From the NCBI GenBank assembly GCA_030655145.1, contig JAURWD010000263.1, positions 1 to 45,668 on the forward strand: a stretch of 45,668 nucleotides of DNA. Reading direction: 5' to 3'. This DNA is from Ferruginibacter sp. (GTDB taxonomy: Bacteria > Bacteroidota > Bacteroidia > Chitinophagales > Chitinophagaceae). Both the position numbers and the translations under genes were made by a program. The notes under the pieces are model-generated. The model was given only the letters and a program-made list of their open reading frames with translations. It did no database searches and was not told the DNA's origin. Positions within the stretch are counted from its first letter, which is position 1; every line of letters begins with the position of its first letter. Below are positions 8,538-17,238 of the stretch, in pieces.

Positions 8538-9980
8538 ATGATTGCGGCTAAGCTTACACATATAAAAAATATTTTCTTTTTCCTGCTTTGGACCTGCGCC
8601 ATTTTTGTACTATTTAACGGTAATGTATATGCGCAGCAGATCGCATTTCCAGGCGCCGAAGGTTTTGGCAAATATGCCACTGGTGGCAGGGGCGGGCAAG
8701 TGGCCGAAGTTACTAACCTAAACGATGATGGTCCCGGGAGTTTCAGGCAGGCATTGGCCTCATTTCCGGGTGAACCTTTAACCATTGTCTTTCGCCTTGG
8801 CGGCATCATTGAATTGAAATCACCTCTTCAAATTAAACGCTCGAATCTAACCATTGCAGGGCAAACGGCACCTGGTGACGGCATCTGCCTCAAAGGTCAT
8901 TCGTTCATCCTGAACGGGGCTGCAAAAAACGGTAATCAGGGCAATATTATCATCCGCTATATCCGGTCCCGCCCGGGTAGTAAACTGGCAAAAGGCGTGT
9001 ATGGGTTCGACATGGAGAACTGCCATGACGTGATCGTAGATCATTGCTCCTTTAGCTGGGCCAATGAAGAATGTGCCGCCATGTACGATACCAAAAATAC
9101 CACCTTGCAATGGTGCATTGTAAGTGAAGGATTGTACAATGCCGGGCACATGAAAGGTCACCGTGGATATGGCGGCGTGTGGGGTGGACAATACGCTTCT
9201 TATCATCACAACCTAATCGCTCACCAGAACAGTCGCGCCGTACGCTTCAATGGTGGTCGTGCGCATGATACCATGGCGCTTATCGATTATCGGAACAATG
9301 TCATCTACAACTGGGGCAACGAAAATGCGGCCTACGGCGGCGATGTAAAACTTGCGGGTGCCATTTCACAAGTGAATATGGTAAACAATTTTTACAAGCT
9401 GGGTCCTGCGACCCCGGCAGTTTTAAAATTTATCCAGGTGATGGATGCCGGCAGTGCCTCTACCGGTGTAACGGCCTGGTTTCTATCCGGCAACCAGATG
9501 TATGGCGATGAGAAACGCTCAAAAAATAACTGGCTCGCCGCAGATATCAATGAGATTCCGTCCGATCAAAAAGCGGCAGCGAAGGCAAGTAAAGAATTTA
9601 GGATAAGCTCACCCGTTAGTACACATACGGCAACACAGGCATTCGAACTCGTGCTTAGGCAAGCTGGAGCAATGTTGCCTGTAAGAGACTCCGTCGATCT
9701 CCGGCTAGTCCAAGAAACAAAAACAGGTACAGCAACCGGCATGGGTAGTTTTGGCAAGCCGGGCATCGTCGATGATCCTTCGGCTGTTGGTGGGTGGCCA
9801 ATTTATAAAACAGGGGTTGCCCCGGAAGACAAAGACCATGACGGCATGGCCGATGCCTGGGAACTAAAAAATGCGTTAGATCCTAACGATCCGCAAGACC
9901 GGAATAAACTCGCAGCTGATGGATATACCCTGCTTGAAAAATATTTAAATGAAGCGTTCATCCATCCCCAATCAAAATAA
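8538..9980 (+). CDS. Secreted pectate lyase, PL1-like beta-helix with C-terminal Ca-binding tail
   Basis: Likely cleaves polygalacturonate by beta-elimination. An uncleaved or long signal region (residues 8-32, ending VYAQ) precedes the typical PL1-like N-terminal block AFPGAEGFGKYATGGRGG (36-53) and VTNLNDDGPGSFRQAL. The parallel beta-helix runs to about 330, with VIVDHCSFSWANEE at 165-178 and a basic RAVRFNGGR at 233-241 that could supply the catalytic arginine. Residues 431-470 form a tail with DKDHDGMADAWE and LDPNDPQD, resembling a calcium-binding thrombospondin-3/EF-hand-like repeat. It is the first gene of a close-packed operon; the next start follows within 10 bp. The PL1 subfamily cannot be assigned by eye. 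Confidence 0.85.
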   Translation: MIAAKLTHIKNIFFFLLWTCAIFVLFNGNVYAQQIAFPGAEGFGKYATGGRGGQVAEVTNLNDDGPGSFRQALASFPGEPLTIVFRLGGIIELKSPLQIKRSNLTIAGQTAPGDGICLKGHSFILNGAAKNGNQGNIIIRYIRSRPGSKLAKGVYGFDMENCHDVIVDHCSFSWANEECAAMYDTKNTTLQWCIVSEGLYNAGHMKGHRGYGGVWGGQYASYHHNLIAHQNSRAVRFNGGRAHDTMALIDYRNNVIYNWGNENAAYGGDVKLAGAISQVNMVNNFYKLGPATPAVLKFIQVMDAGSASTGVTAWFLSGNQMYGDEKRSKNNWLAADINEIPSDQKAAAKASKEFRISSPVSTHTATQAFELVLRQAGAMLPVRDSVDLRLVQETKTGTATGMGSFGKPGIVDDPSAVGGWPIYKTGVAPEDKDHDGMADAWELKNALDPNDPQDRNKLAADGYTLLEKYLNEAFIHPQSK

Positions 9981-9987
9981 TAAGCTG

Positions 9988-12798
9988 ATGCACATCGAAC
10001 AGGTAAATATCGCCGGCAAGAACAGGTTAGTGTTTACCCGTGCTGTATTATTTTTTATACTGTTAGCTTGCACCTCTACAATGGTGGCCACACCCCCTAA
10101 ACAAGCACCTGCGAAATCGGTTTCAATTGTTGTTACAAACACCAATACCCGCTTGGGTTTTGGTACCGGCCGCCTTTTCTCGACCTTAACTCGTCTTGGT
10201 TACAAAGTGACCTTCCTCAAGTATAACAGTACGGCATCCACCAGCCCAGTGATCATCGTCGGAACTGCTGGAGATAAATTGTTGAATGGCCTGCCTTTCT
10301 ATGACCCGAAAAAAGCGCCGACAGCAAAAGAAGGTTTTGAGATCACAACCAATAAGCAAACCATATTGGTAACCGGAGCCGACGCTTCGGGTACTTTGTA
10401 TGGTTGCCTCGAACTGGTGGAACAGATCAACAAAAACCGCGGCCTGCCCGCAAATATCGAGGTTGCTGATCAACCCGAGATGGTGTTGCGGGGTGCTTGT
10501 ATCGGTGTTCAGAAACCTTATTACCTGCCGGGGCGCACGGTCTATGAATATCCCTACACGCCCGAAACTTTTCCTTGGTTTTACGACAAGAAGTTATGGA
10601 TCCAATACCTTGATTCGATGGTGACAAACCGCATGAACTCTTTGTATTTGTGGAACGGGCATCCGTTTGCTTCGTTGGTGCGGTTAAAAGATTATCCATA
10701 CGCGGTTGAAGTTGACGAAGCAACCTTTAAGAAAAATGAAGACATTTATAAGTTCCTCACAACAGAAGCGGATAAACGCGGAATTTGGGTGATCCAGATG
10801 TTTTATAACATCATCGTTTCGAAACCTTTTGCGGCGCATCACAAGATCAAAACCCAGGAACGCGAACGTCCGATCATCCCGTTGATAGCGGACTACACCC
10901 GCAAATCAATTGCGGCCTTTGTAGAAAAATACCCGAATGTCGGATTGATGGTTTGTCTCGGCGAAGCCATGGAGGGTACCGGCAATGATGACATTGAATG
11001 GTTCACAAAAACCATTATCCCCGGCGTGCAAGATGGCTTAAAAGCGCTGGGAAAAACAGCCGAACCACCAATAGTGCTCCGGGCTCATGATGCCGATGCC
11101 CCGGCTGTGATGAAAGCGGCCTTGCCTTTATATAAAAATTTGTATACCGAAGCAAAGTTTAACGGGGAGGCACTAACGACCCCGCGCCCACGCGGAACCT
11201 GGGCTGCCTTACATCAAACACTCAGCAAGCTGGGAAGCGTACAGATCGAAAACGTGCACATCCTTGCAAACCTTGAGCCTTTCCGATATGGCTCAGTTGA
11301 TTTTATTCAACAGTCAGTAAAGGGTATGCACGAAGTTATGGGCGGAAACGGGATGCACCTGTATCCCCAGGCTTCCTACTGGGACTGGCCATACAGTGCT
11401 GATAGTGTATCCGGTAAACGCTTGTTGCAAATTGAACGTGACTGGATCTGGTACAAGGCCTGGAGCCGCTACGCCTGGAAAGCCGGCCGCTCGCGAGCCG
11501 CCGAAATTGATTACTGGAGTGGGTTATTGGCGACCAAATTTGGATGTGATCTCGAAACCGGGAAGTCCATCTTGAAGGCATACGAAGAGTCAGGGGAAAT
11601 AGCGCCGAAATTATTGCGCCGCTTCGGAATCACTGACGGTAACCGGCAAACGCTTACCCTCGGCATGTTGATGACCCAGTTAATAAATCCTTACCGCTTC
11701 GGGTTGTTTACGTTGTTGTACGATGGAGAAAGCCCTGAAGGCGAAATGCTGACGCAATACGCCGAAAAGGAATGGAAAAAAGAAGCGCACCACGGCGAGA
11801 CCCCGGTGCAAATCATTAATGAGGTGAAATCACATGCAACCAATGCGGTTGCGGCGATTGAAAACGCGGCGGCTAACATCACCCGGAACAAGGATGAGTT
11901 TGACCGCCTGAAAAACGACATGTATTGTTACCAGGCACTGGCCCGGCATTTTGCAGATAAGGCAAGTGCTGCCTTATCCGTTCTTCGGTATAAATATTCC
12001 AGCAACGTGCAGGATCTCGAGCAGGCTTTACCGTTATTACAAAACAGCGTAAAGGAATATCGGAAACTCGCCGATCTGACAAATAGTACCTACCTGTATG
12101 CGAACAGCATGCAAACACAGCAAAGGAAAATTCCTATCAGGGGAGTGGATGGTACTTTCAAAACCTGGAGAGAAGTGCTCGTGCCTTTTGAAAATGAACT
12201 AAATCATTTCGAAAAAACCATTGACTCTTTAAGAAACAATCCCGCGAAAGCGGTTAGCGCAAAACTTCCATTCAAAAAAGCATCGGTAACCCTGCAGGGA
12301 GCAAGCCGACAAGTGTATAGAACGGACAGTCTATCAAAACCATTCACAGATACCGCAGCTTCGATCCGATCTTTAGCGAGCGAATTGAAAGGACTTGAAG
12401 GAGTTCAGTTTTCTGTGAGCGAGCAAATGGCTAACGGAACAACGCTTGAATTCGCTAACACACAACCAGTGCAGGTGTTGGTTGGCTTTTTCAATCCTAA
12501 AACTGCAGCGTTTACAACCGACACCAGTTTTCTGAAAGTTCCCGAGCTGGAAACCAATGCGAGTGCGAATGATTATGGCCAGGCTGAAACCAGGATCGCG
12601 AATGGAGTGGTCATCGGCACGTTGCCACCGGTAAACGTTCACAGCTACACTTTCCCGGCAGGCAGAAATACGTTGAAGCTGGCAAAAGGGATTTGCCTCG
12701 TGCTCGGTTTTATTCCTGCAACGCAGGTGATCAATGCGTACGATGCCGGACTCACTGAAACCGGCGCTAAAAAAGAAATTGACTGGCTATTTGAATAG
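9988..12798 (+). CDS. GH67-N-domain glycoside hydrolase, probable alpha-uronidase (alpha-galacturonidase-like)
   Basis: Exported glycosidase, about 936 aa from the chosen ATG. An in-frame ATG at 9949 overlaps the pectate lyase gene, but the ATG at 9988 gives a normal signal peptide (AVLFFILLACTSTMVAT) 8 bp after the previous stop. Next comes an alpha-glucuronidase-type N-terminal alpha/beta domain (roughly SVSIVVTNTNTRLGFG to DASGTLYGCLELVEQI), then a TIM barrel (starting at LRGACIGVQKP) with acidic motifs VCLGEAMEGTG and ILANLEPFRYG, then a helical C-terminal part. The fold is that of alpha-glucuronidases, but the pectin setting (PL1, GH28) suggests an alpha-linked galacturonic acid substrate. 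The specificity is inferred from neighbours, not from residues. Confidence 0.7.
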   Translation: MHIEQVNIAGKNRLVFTRAVLFFILLACTSTMVATPPKQAPAKSVSIVVTNTNTRLGFGTGRLFSTLTRLGYKVTFLKYNSTASTSPVIIVGTAGDKLLNGLPFYDPKKAPTAKEGFEITTNKQTILVTGADASGTLYGCLELVEQINKNRGLPANIEVADQPEMVLRGACIGVQKPYYLPGRTVYEYPYTPETFPWFYDKKLWIQYLDSMVTNRMNSLYLWNGHPFASLVRLKDYPYAVEVDEATFKKNEDIYKFLTTEADKRGIWVIQMFYNIIVSKPFAAHHKIKTQERERPIIPLIADYTRKSIAAFVEKYPNVGLMVCLGEAMEGTGNDDIEWFTKTIIPGVQDGLKALGKTAEPPIVLRAHDADAPAVMKAALPLYKNLYTEAKFNGEALTTPRPRGTWAALHQTLSKLGSVQIENVHILANLEPFRYGSVDFIQQSVKGMHEVMGGNGMHLYPQASYWDWPYSADSVSGKRLLQIERDWIWYKAWSRYAWKAGRSRAAEIDYWSGLLATKFGCDLETGKSILKAYEESGEIAPKLLRRFGITDGNRQTLTLGMLMTQLINPYRFGLFTLLYDGESPEGEMLTQYAEKEWKKEAHHGETPVQIINEVKSHATNAVAAIENAAANITRNKDEFDRLKNDMYCYQALARHFADKASAALSVLRYKYSSNVQDLEQALPLLQNSVKEYRKLADLTNSTYLYANSMQTQQRKIPIRGVDGTFKTWREVLVPFENELNHFEKTIDSLRNNPAKAVSAKLPFKKASVTLQGASRQVYRTDSLSKPFTDTAASIRSLASELKGLEGVQFSVSEQMANGTTLEFANTQPVQVLVGFFNPKTAAFTTDTSFLKVPELETNASANDYGQAETRIANGVVIGTLPPVNVHSYTFPAGRNTLKLAKGICLVLGFIPATQVINAYDAGLTETGAKKEIDWLFE

Positions 12799-12804
12799 CT
12801 CAAC

Positions 12805-14388
12805 ATGACGCGGACTAAATCAACCTTGTTACAACATCACATGACAATTATAACTCAAATGCGTTCGTTTTTTTGCTTCTCGATCTTGTTCTTTACCGGG
12901 ACAGTCTTGTACGCACAATCATTTTACAACGTAACAAAATACGGCGCTAAAAAAGACAGCAGCGCTAAGGCAACCGCTGCTATAAAGAAGGCGATCGCGG
13001 CAGCGTCAAAGGCCGGCGGAGGTACTGTTTACTTTCCAGCCGGTAAATACCTCACCGGGGCCATTCACCTGGAATCAAACATTACCATTTTCATAGACGC
13101 GGGTGCGGAACTGCATTTCAGTGACGATTTCAATGACTACCTGCCCATGGTTGAAAGCCGCTACGAAGGAGTAGATGTAATAAGTTTTTCTCCACTATTT
13201 TATGCCTACAAAGCCGAGAACATTACCATTACCGGCCGCGGGTTAATTAATGGTCATGGAAAGAAATGGTGGGATTTTGTTGAAGGATACAAGGAGGGCC
13301 AGCCCCGAAGTAAATGGCAATTCCTGTTTGACAGCCTGAATAAAAAGATCCTCTTGCCCGATGATGCACGGCAGATGAAGAGAGGGTTTTTGCGCCCACC
13401 GTTTATTCAACCTATGTATTGCAAAAATGTGTTGATCGAAGGCATCACCATAACCAACTCACCGTTCTGGACGGTCAACCCCGAATTCTGCGAGAACGTA
13501 ACCATTGATCGCGTAACCATCAATAATCCTCCTTCGCCCAATACGGACGGCATCAACCCGGAATCCTGCAAATATGTGCACATTTCTAATTGTCATATTA
13601 GTGTCGGTGATGATTGTATTACGATCAAATCCGGTAAGGATGTGCCGGGTCGGACCCGGAATATGGCCGCGGAAAATTATACCATTACAAACTGCACCAT
13701 GTTGAGTGGACATGGGGGCGTGGTCATCGGTAGCGAGATGAGTGGCGGCGTTAAAAGGATCGCGATCAGTAATTGTATTTTTGATGGAACTGATCGCGGG
13801 ATCCGCATTAAAACCGCCCGAGGCCGGGGCGGTGTTGTAGAAGACATCCGGGTTGATAACATCGTTATGAAAAACATTCGCGACCAGGCGATCGTTTTAG
13901 ACATGGAATATGCCCAGGTAAAACCCGAGCCTGTCAGTGAGCGGACACCGCAATTCAAAAATATTCGCTTCAGTAACATCACCGCGTACACGAAGGAAGC
14001 CATGTACATCAATGGCCTGGCAGAAATGCCGGTGGCGGATATCAGTTTAACCGATGTTGTATTTGAGGCCGAAACCGGTATCGTTCTAAAGAATGCCCGT
14101 GATATTTCCCTCATTAATGTGCGGGTTAATAACGGTAAAGGTTCTGCGATCATTGCTGAAGAATGCGACCGGGTAGAAATTAATGGCTTCACTTCTAAAA
14201 CGCCAAAATCGGGAACGCCGTTGATCCGCCTGACGAATGTTACGCACGCATTGGTACATAACTGCTGGCCGACGAAAGAGACCGAAATTTTTGCAGAGAC
14301 AAAGGGCGAAAAAACTTTGAACATTAAATTTTCCAACAATGAACTGGGCACAGCAACACTTGTACAGGCACCAACCCTAAACAAATAA
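12805..14388 (+). CDS. GH28 polygalacturonase family enzyme
   Basis: Hydrolyses galacturonan or rhamnogalacturonan linkages with inversion. All GH28 signatures are visible: NTDGINPES, GDDCITIKSG (paired catalytic aspartates), SGHGGVVIGSE (catalytic histidine region) and RGIRIKTARGRGG. The beta-helix begins with FYNVTKYGAKKDSS. The signal peptide is best explained by the third in-frame ATG at 12859 (MRSFFCFSILFF...YAQ); the upstream ATGs at 12805 and 12841 would only lengthen the n-region. It lies 6 bp after the GH67-like gene and 6 bp before GH95, so it is co-transcribed. Whether it is exo-acting or prefers rhamnogalacturonan cannot be decided by eye. Confidence 0.92.
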   Translation: MTRTKSTLLQHHMTIITQMRSFFCFSILFFTGTVLYAQSFYNVTKYGAKKDSSAKATAAIKKAIAAASKAGGGTVYFPAGKYLTGAIHLESNITIFIDAGAELHFSDDFNDYLPMVESRYEGVDVISFSPLFYAYKAENITITGRGLINGHGKKWWDFVEGYKEGQPRSKWQFLFDSLNKKILLPDDARQMKRGFLRPPFIQPMYCKNVLIEGITITNSPFWTVNPEFCENVTIDRVTINNPPSPNTDGINPESCKYVHISNCHISVGDDCITIKSGKDVPGRTRNMAAENYTITNCTMLSGHGGVVIGSEMSGGVKRIAISNCIFDGTDRGIRIKTARGRGGVVEDIRVDNIVMKNIRDQAIVLDMEYAQVKPEPVSERTPQFKNIRFSNITAYTKEAMYINGLAEMPVADISLTDVVFEAETGIVLKNARDISLINVRVNNGKGSAIIAEECDRVEINGFTSKTPKSGTPLIRLTNVTHALVHNCWPTKETEIFAETKGEKTLNIKFSNNELGTATLVQAPTLNK

Positions 14389-14394
14389 GAATTC

Positions 14395-17238
14395 ATGCGA
14401 CAAGTAACTCAGCATACATTTTACATTCCAAGCAGGCTGTTCTTAAAAACGATATTCGTTGTGTTTCTCGCCTTTGGCAACCAGCAAATTTTCGCACAGG
14501 AATTGAAGCTGTGGTATAAGCAGCCGGCCGTAAAATGGACGGAAGCCCTACCGCTCGGAAATGGACGAATTGGCGCCATGGTATTTGGTGGAGCAGTCGA
14601 AGAAAGAATTCAGTTTAACGAGGAAACTTTGTGGACCGGCGGACCAAGAAATTATAACAAGAAAGGCGCCTACAAATACCTTGACAGCATCCGTCAACTA
14701 CTATTTGAAGGCAATCAGAAAGCCGCAGAAGCCTTGGCCGAAAAAGAATTTATGGGCCTGAAAAGTGCGGATGGCGATAGGGAGAAATGGGTAAAGGACA
14801 TGTTTGCCCTTAAAGGAATCAATGGTGATCCTGCTGCGGAAAAATTCAGTGACGCCGGTTGGAAAACCATGCCCATGCCGGCTTATGACGGATGGGAACC
14901 AAATGGTTTTGACGGACTCGATGGAGCAGTTTGGTTGCGTACCTCTTTTGAATTACCCGCTGCCTGGCAGGAGCAGGATCTTGTGCTTGATCTTAATCGC
15001 ATCCGCGATTATGACCGCACTTTTATCAATGGAAAACTTGCCGGCAGCCAACAAAACCAGGAGGCCAGGAAATACATCGTCAAAAAAGAATTGCTACATC
15101 CCGGCAAAAATATCATCGCTGTGCAGGTGATCAATTTTTCTGACAGGGGAGGTATCGGTGGATACAAAGACACCTCGCGGCACATTGGTATTTATCCGTT
15201 AGGAAAAGAAACGGAGAAATTATCCCTGAACGGGGACTGGAAATATTTTATCCAAAACGACGAGCCGCCGGTAACCGGAGTGTACGAGGCAAGCTATCAA
15301 CCGTTTGGTGATCTGCACCTTCGTTTCAACCATCAGCAAATCACCGACTATAAGCGGGAGCTTGATCTGGCTAATGCGATTGCAGCCACGACTTACAAAG
15401 CCGATGGCGTAAGTTATCGCCGCGAATATCTCGTAAGCGCGCCGCACCAGGCGTTGGTGATGCAGCTCACTGCATCTTCAAAAGGGAAGATCAATTTTGA
15501 AGCATCATTATCCAGCCCACATAAAAAATACGTGATCACGAGAATAAATAACAACACCATTTCCCTGCATTTAAAAGTTGCAAACGGTGCCTTGCGCGGA
15601 GTTAGTTACCTGCAGGTTAAAACCAGTGCTGGTTCGGTTGCACTGCAAGCAGGCAAACTCGTTATCTCGAATGCCGACACTGCGACCCTTTACCTCGTCG
15701 CCGGCACAAACTTTAAGAATTATAAGGATGTCAGCGGCTATCCCGCTGCCAAATGTATCTCCGCTTTGAAGGGGCTTAACGGCCAGGCCTACACGCGAAT
15801 AAAAAATGCACACATCAAAGAATACGTGCAGCACTTTAATACACTGAAAGTAAACCTCGGAAAGGAAGACAGAAGTGATCTTCCCACCGATGAACGAATT
15901 GATGCTTTTGCAGGTTCACCCGATCCCGCGTTTATGGCGCTTTACCTGCAATACGGAAGATACCTGCTGATCTCATCTTCCCGCCCGGGTACCGGTGCGG
16001 CCAACCTGCAAGGCATCTGGAATGATCTGTTAATGCCTCCCTGGGGAAGTAAGTATACGACCAACATAAATGCACAAATGAATTATTGGCCGGCAGAATT
16101 ATTGAATCTTTCAAACCTGCACCAGCCTTTATTTGAAATGATCAAAGAGCTTGCGCAAACAGGCAAAGAAACGGCGCGGGAATACTACAATGCACCGGGT
16201 TGGGTGTTGCATCACAATACCGATATATGGAGAGGAACAGCGCCCATCAACGCGGCGAATCATGGCATTTGGGTAACGGGGGCGGCCTGGCTCTGCCAAC
16301 ATTTATGGGAGCATTATGCTTTTACGCAAAACAAAAAATTTCTGAAAGACACGGCTTATCCCTTGATGAAAGAGGCCGCAAGATTTTTTGATAAAAACCT
16401 GGTACAAGATCCAAAAACCGGCACACTGATAAGCTCGCCTTCCAACTCGCCCGAGCAGGGTGGCTTGGTTGCTGGTCCAACTATGGACCACCAGATCATC
16501 AGGCAACTCTTTAAGGTCACCATTGAAGCGGGCAGGCTTCTCGAGGTAGATAAAAATTTTCGGGATTCATTACAGGATAAACACGACCGGATAGCGCCGA
16601 ACAAGATTGGCCGCTACGGGCAACTGCAGGAATGGATGGAAGATGTGGACGACACTGCCAATAAGCATCGGCACGTTTCCCACCTGTGGGCACAATACCC
16701 GGGCAATGAGATCAACTTTGATGAAACACCCGAATTGATGAAGGCCGCCCGTCAATCATTGCTCTATCGCGGTGATGCCGCCACGGGTTGGAGCCTGGGC
16801 TGGAAGATCAATTTATGGGCTAGGTTTAAAGATGGCGATCACGCGCTGAACCTGGTAAAAATGCTGATCAGTCCTGCGGCAAAATTTGGGGCGGGCTCTT
16901 ATCCTAACTTATTTGATGCACACCCGCCTTTCCAGATCGATGGTAACTTCGGTGGCGCTGCGGGTATCGGCGAAATGCTGGTGCAAAGTCATACCAAATA
17001 TATTGACCTTTTACCGGCCCTCCCGGCAATTTTGAACACGGGCAACATCCGTGGAATCTGTGCACGTGGAGGCTTTGTACTGGACCTGGACTGGCAAGAT
17101 GGGAAACTGGTTGAGTGCATTGTTAATTCGCTGGCAGGCCAGGATTGCCAACTGCGCTATAACGGCAAGACGATTATTTTAAAAACAGGTAAGGGAAAGA
17201 AATACAAGCTGAATGGTTCGTTGACAGAGGTGAAATGA
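14395..17238 (+). CDS. GH95 alpha-L-fucosidase/alpha-L-galactosidase with inserted jelly-roll module
   Basis: Inverting glycosidase removing terminal alpha-L-fucose or alpha-L-galactose from plant glycans. After a signal peptide (ending IFAQ) the GH95 N-terminal domain starts normally (LKLWYKQPAVKWTEALPLG, FNEETLWTGGP). It is broken at about residue 121 by about 178 extra residues (122-298) and resumes at YQPFGDLHLRF. The insert reads as a galactose-binding-like jelly-roll (AVWLRTSFELP, RDYDRTFINGKLAG, HPGKNIIAVQV). The catalytic barrel keeps the family motifs NINAQMNYWPAE, HHNTDIW, SPSNSPEQGG and FQIDGNFGG (aspartate). The stop overlaps the next start (ATGA), implying translational coupling to GH2. 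Normal GH95 proteins are about 750-850 aa; the insert explains the extra length. Confidence 0.9.
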   Translation: MRQVTQHTFYIPSRLFLKTIFVVFLAFGNQQIFAQELKLWYKQPAVKWTEALPLGNGRIGAMVFGGAVEERIQFNEETLWTGGPRNYNKKGAYKYLDSIRQLLFEGNQKAAEALAEKEFMGLKSADGDREKWVKDMFALKGINGDPAAEKFSDAGWKTMPMPAYDGWEPNGFDGLDGAVWLRTSFELPAAWQEQDLVLDLNRIRDYDRTFINGKLAGSQQNQEARKYIVKKELLHPGKNIIAVQVINFSDRGGIGGYKDTSRHIGIYPLGKETEKLSLNGDWKYFIQNDEPPVTGVYEASYQPFGDLHLRFNHQQITDYKRELDLANAIAATTYKADGVSYRREYLVSAPHQALVMQLTASSKGKINFEASLSSPHKKYVITRINNNTISLHLKVANGALRGVSYLQVKTSAGSVALQAGKLVISNADTATLYLVAGTNFKNYKDVSGYPAAKCISALKGLNGQAYTRIKNAHIKEYVQHFNTLKVNLGKEDRSDLPTDERIDAFAGSPDPAFMALYLQYGRYLLISSSRPGTGAANLQGIWNDLLMPPWGSKYTTNINAQMNYWPAELLNLSNLHQPLFEMIKELAQTGKETAREYYNAPGWVLHHNTDIWRGTAPINAANHGIWVTGAAWLCQHLWEHYAFTQNKKFLKDTAYPLMKEAARFFDKNLVQDPKTGTLISSPSNSPEQGGLVAGPTMDHQIIRQLFKVTIEAGRLLEVDKNFRDSLQDKHDRIAPNKIGRYGQLQEWMEDVDDTANKHRHVSHLWAQYPGNEINFDETPELMKAARQSLLYRGDAATGWSLGWKINLWARFKDGDHALNLVKMLISPAAKFGAGSYPNLFDAHPPFQIDGNFGGAAGIGEMLVQSHTKYIDLLPALPAILNTGNIRGICARGGFVLDLDWQDGKLVECIVNSLAGQDCQLRYNGKTIILKTGKGKKYKLNGSLTEVK

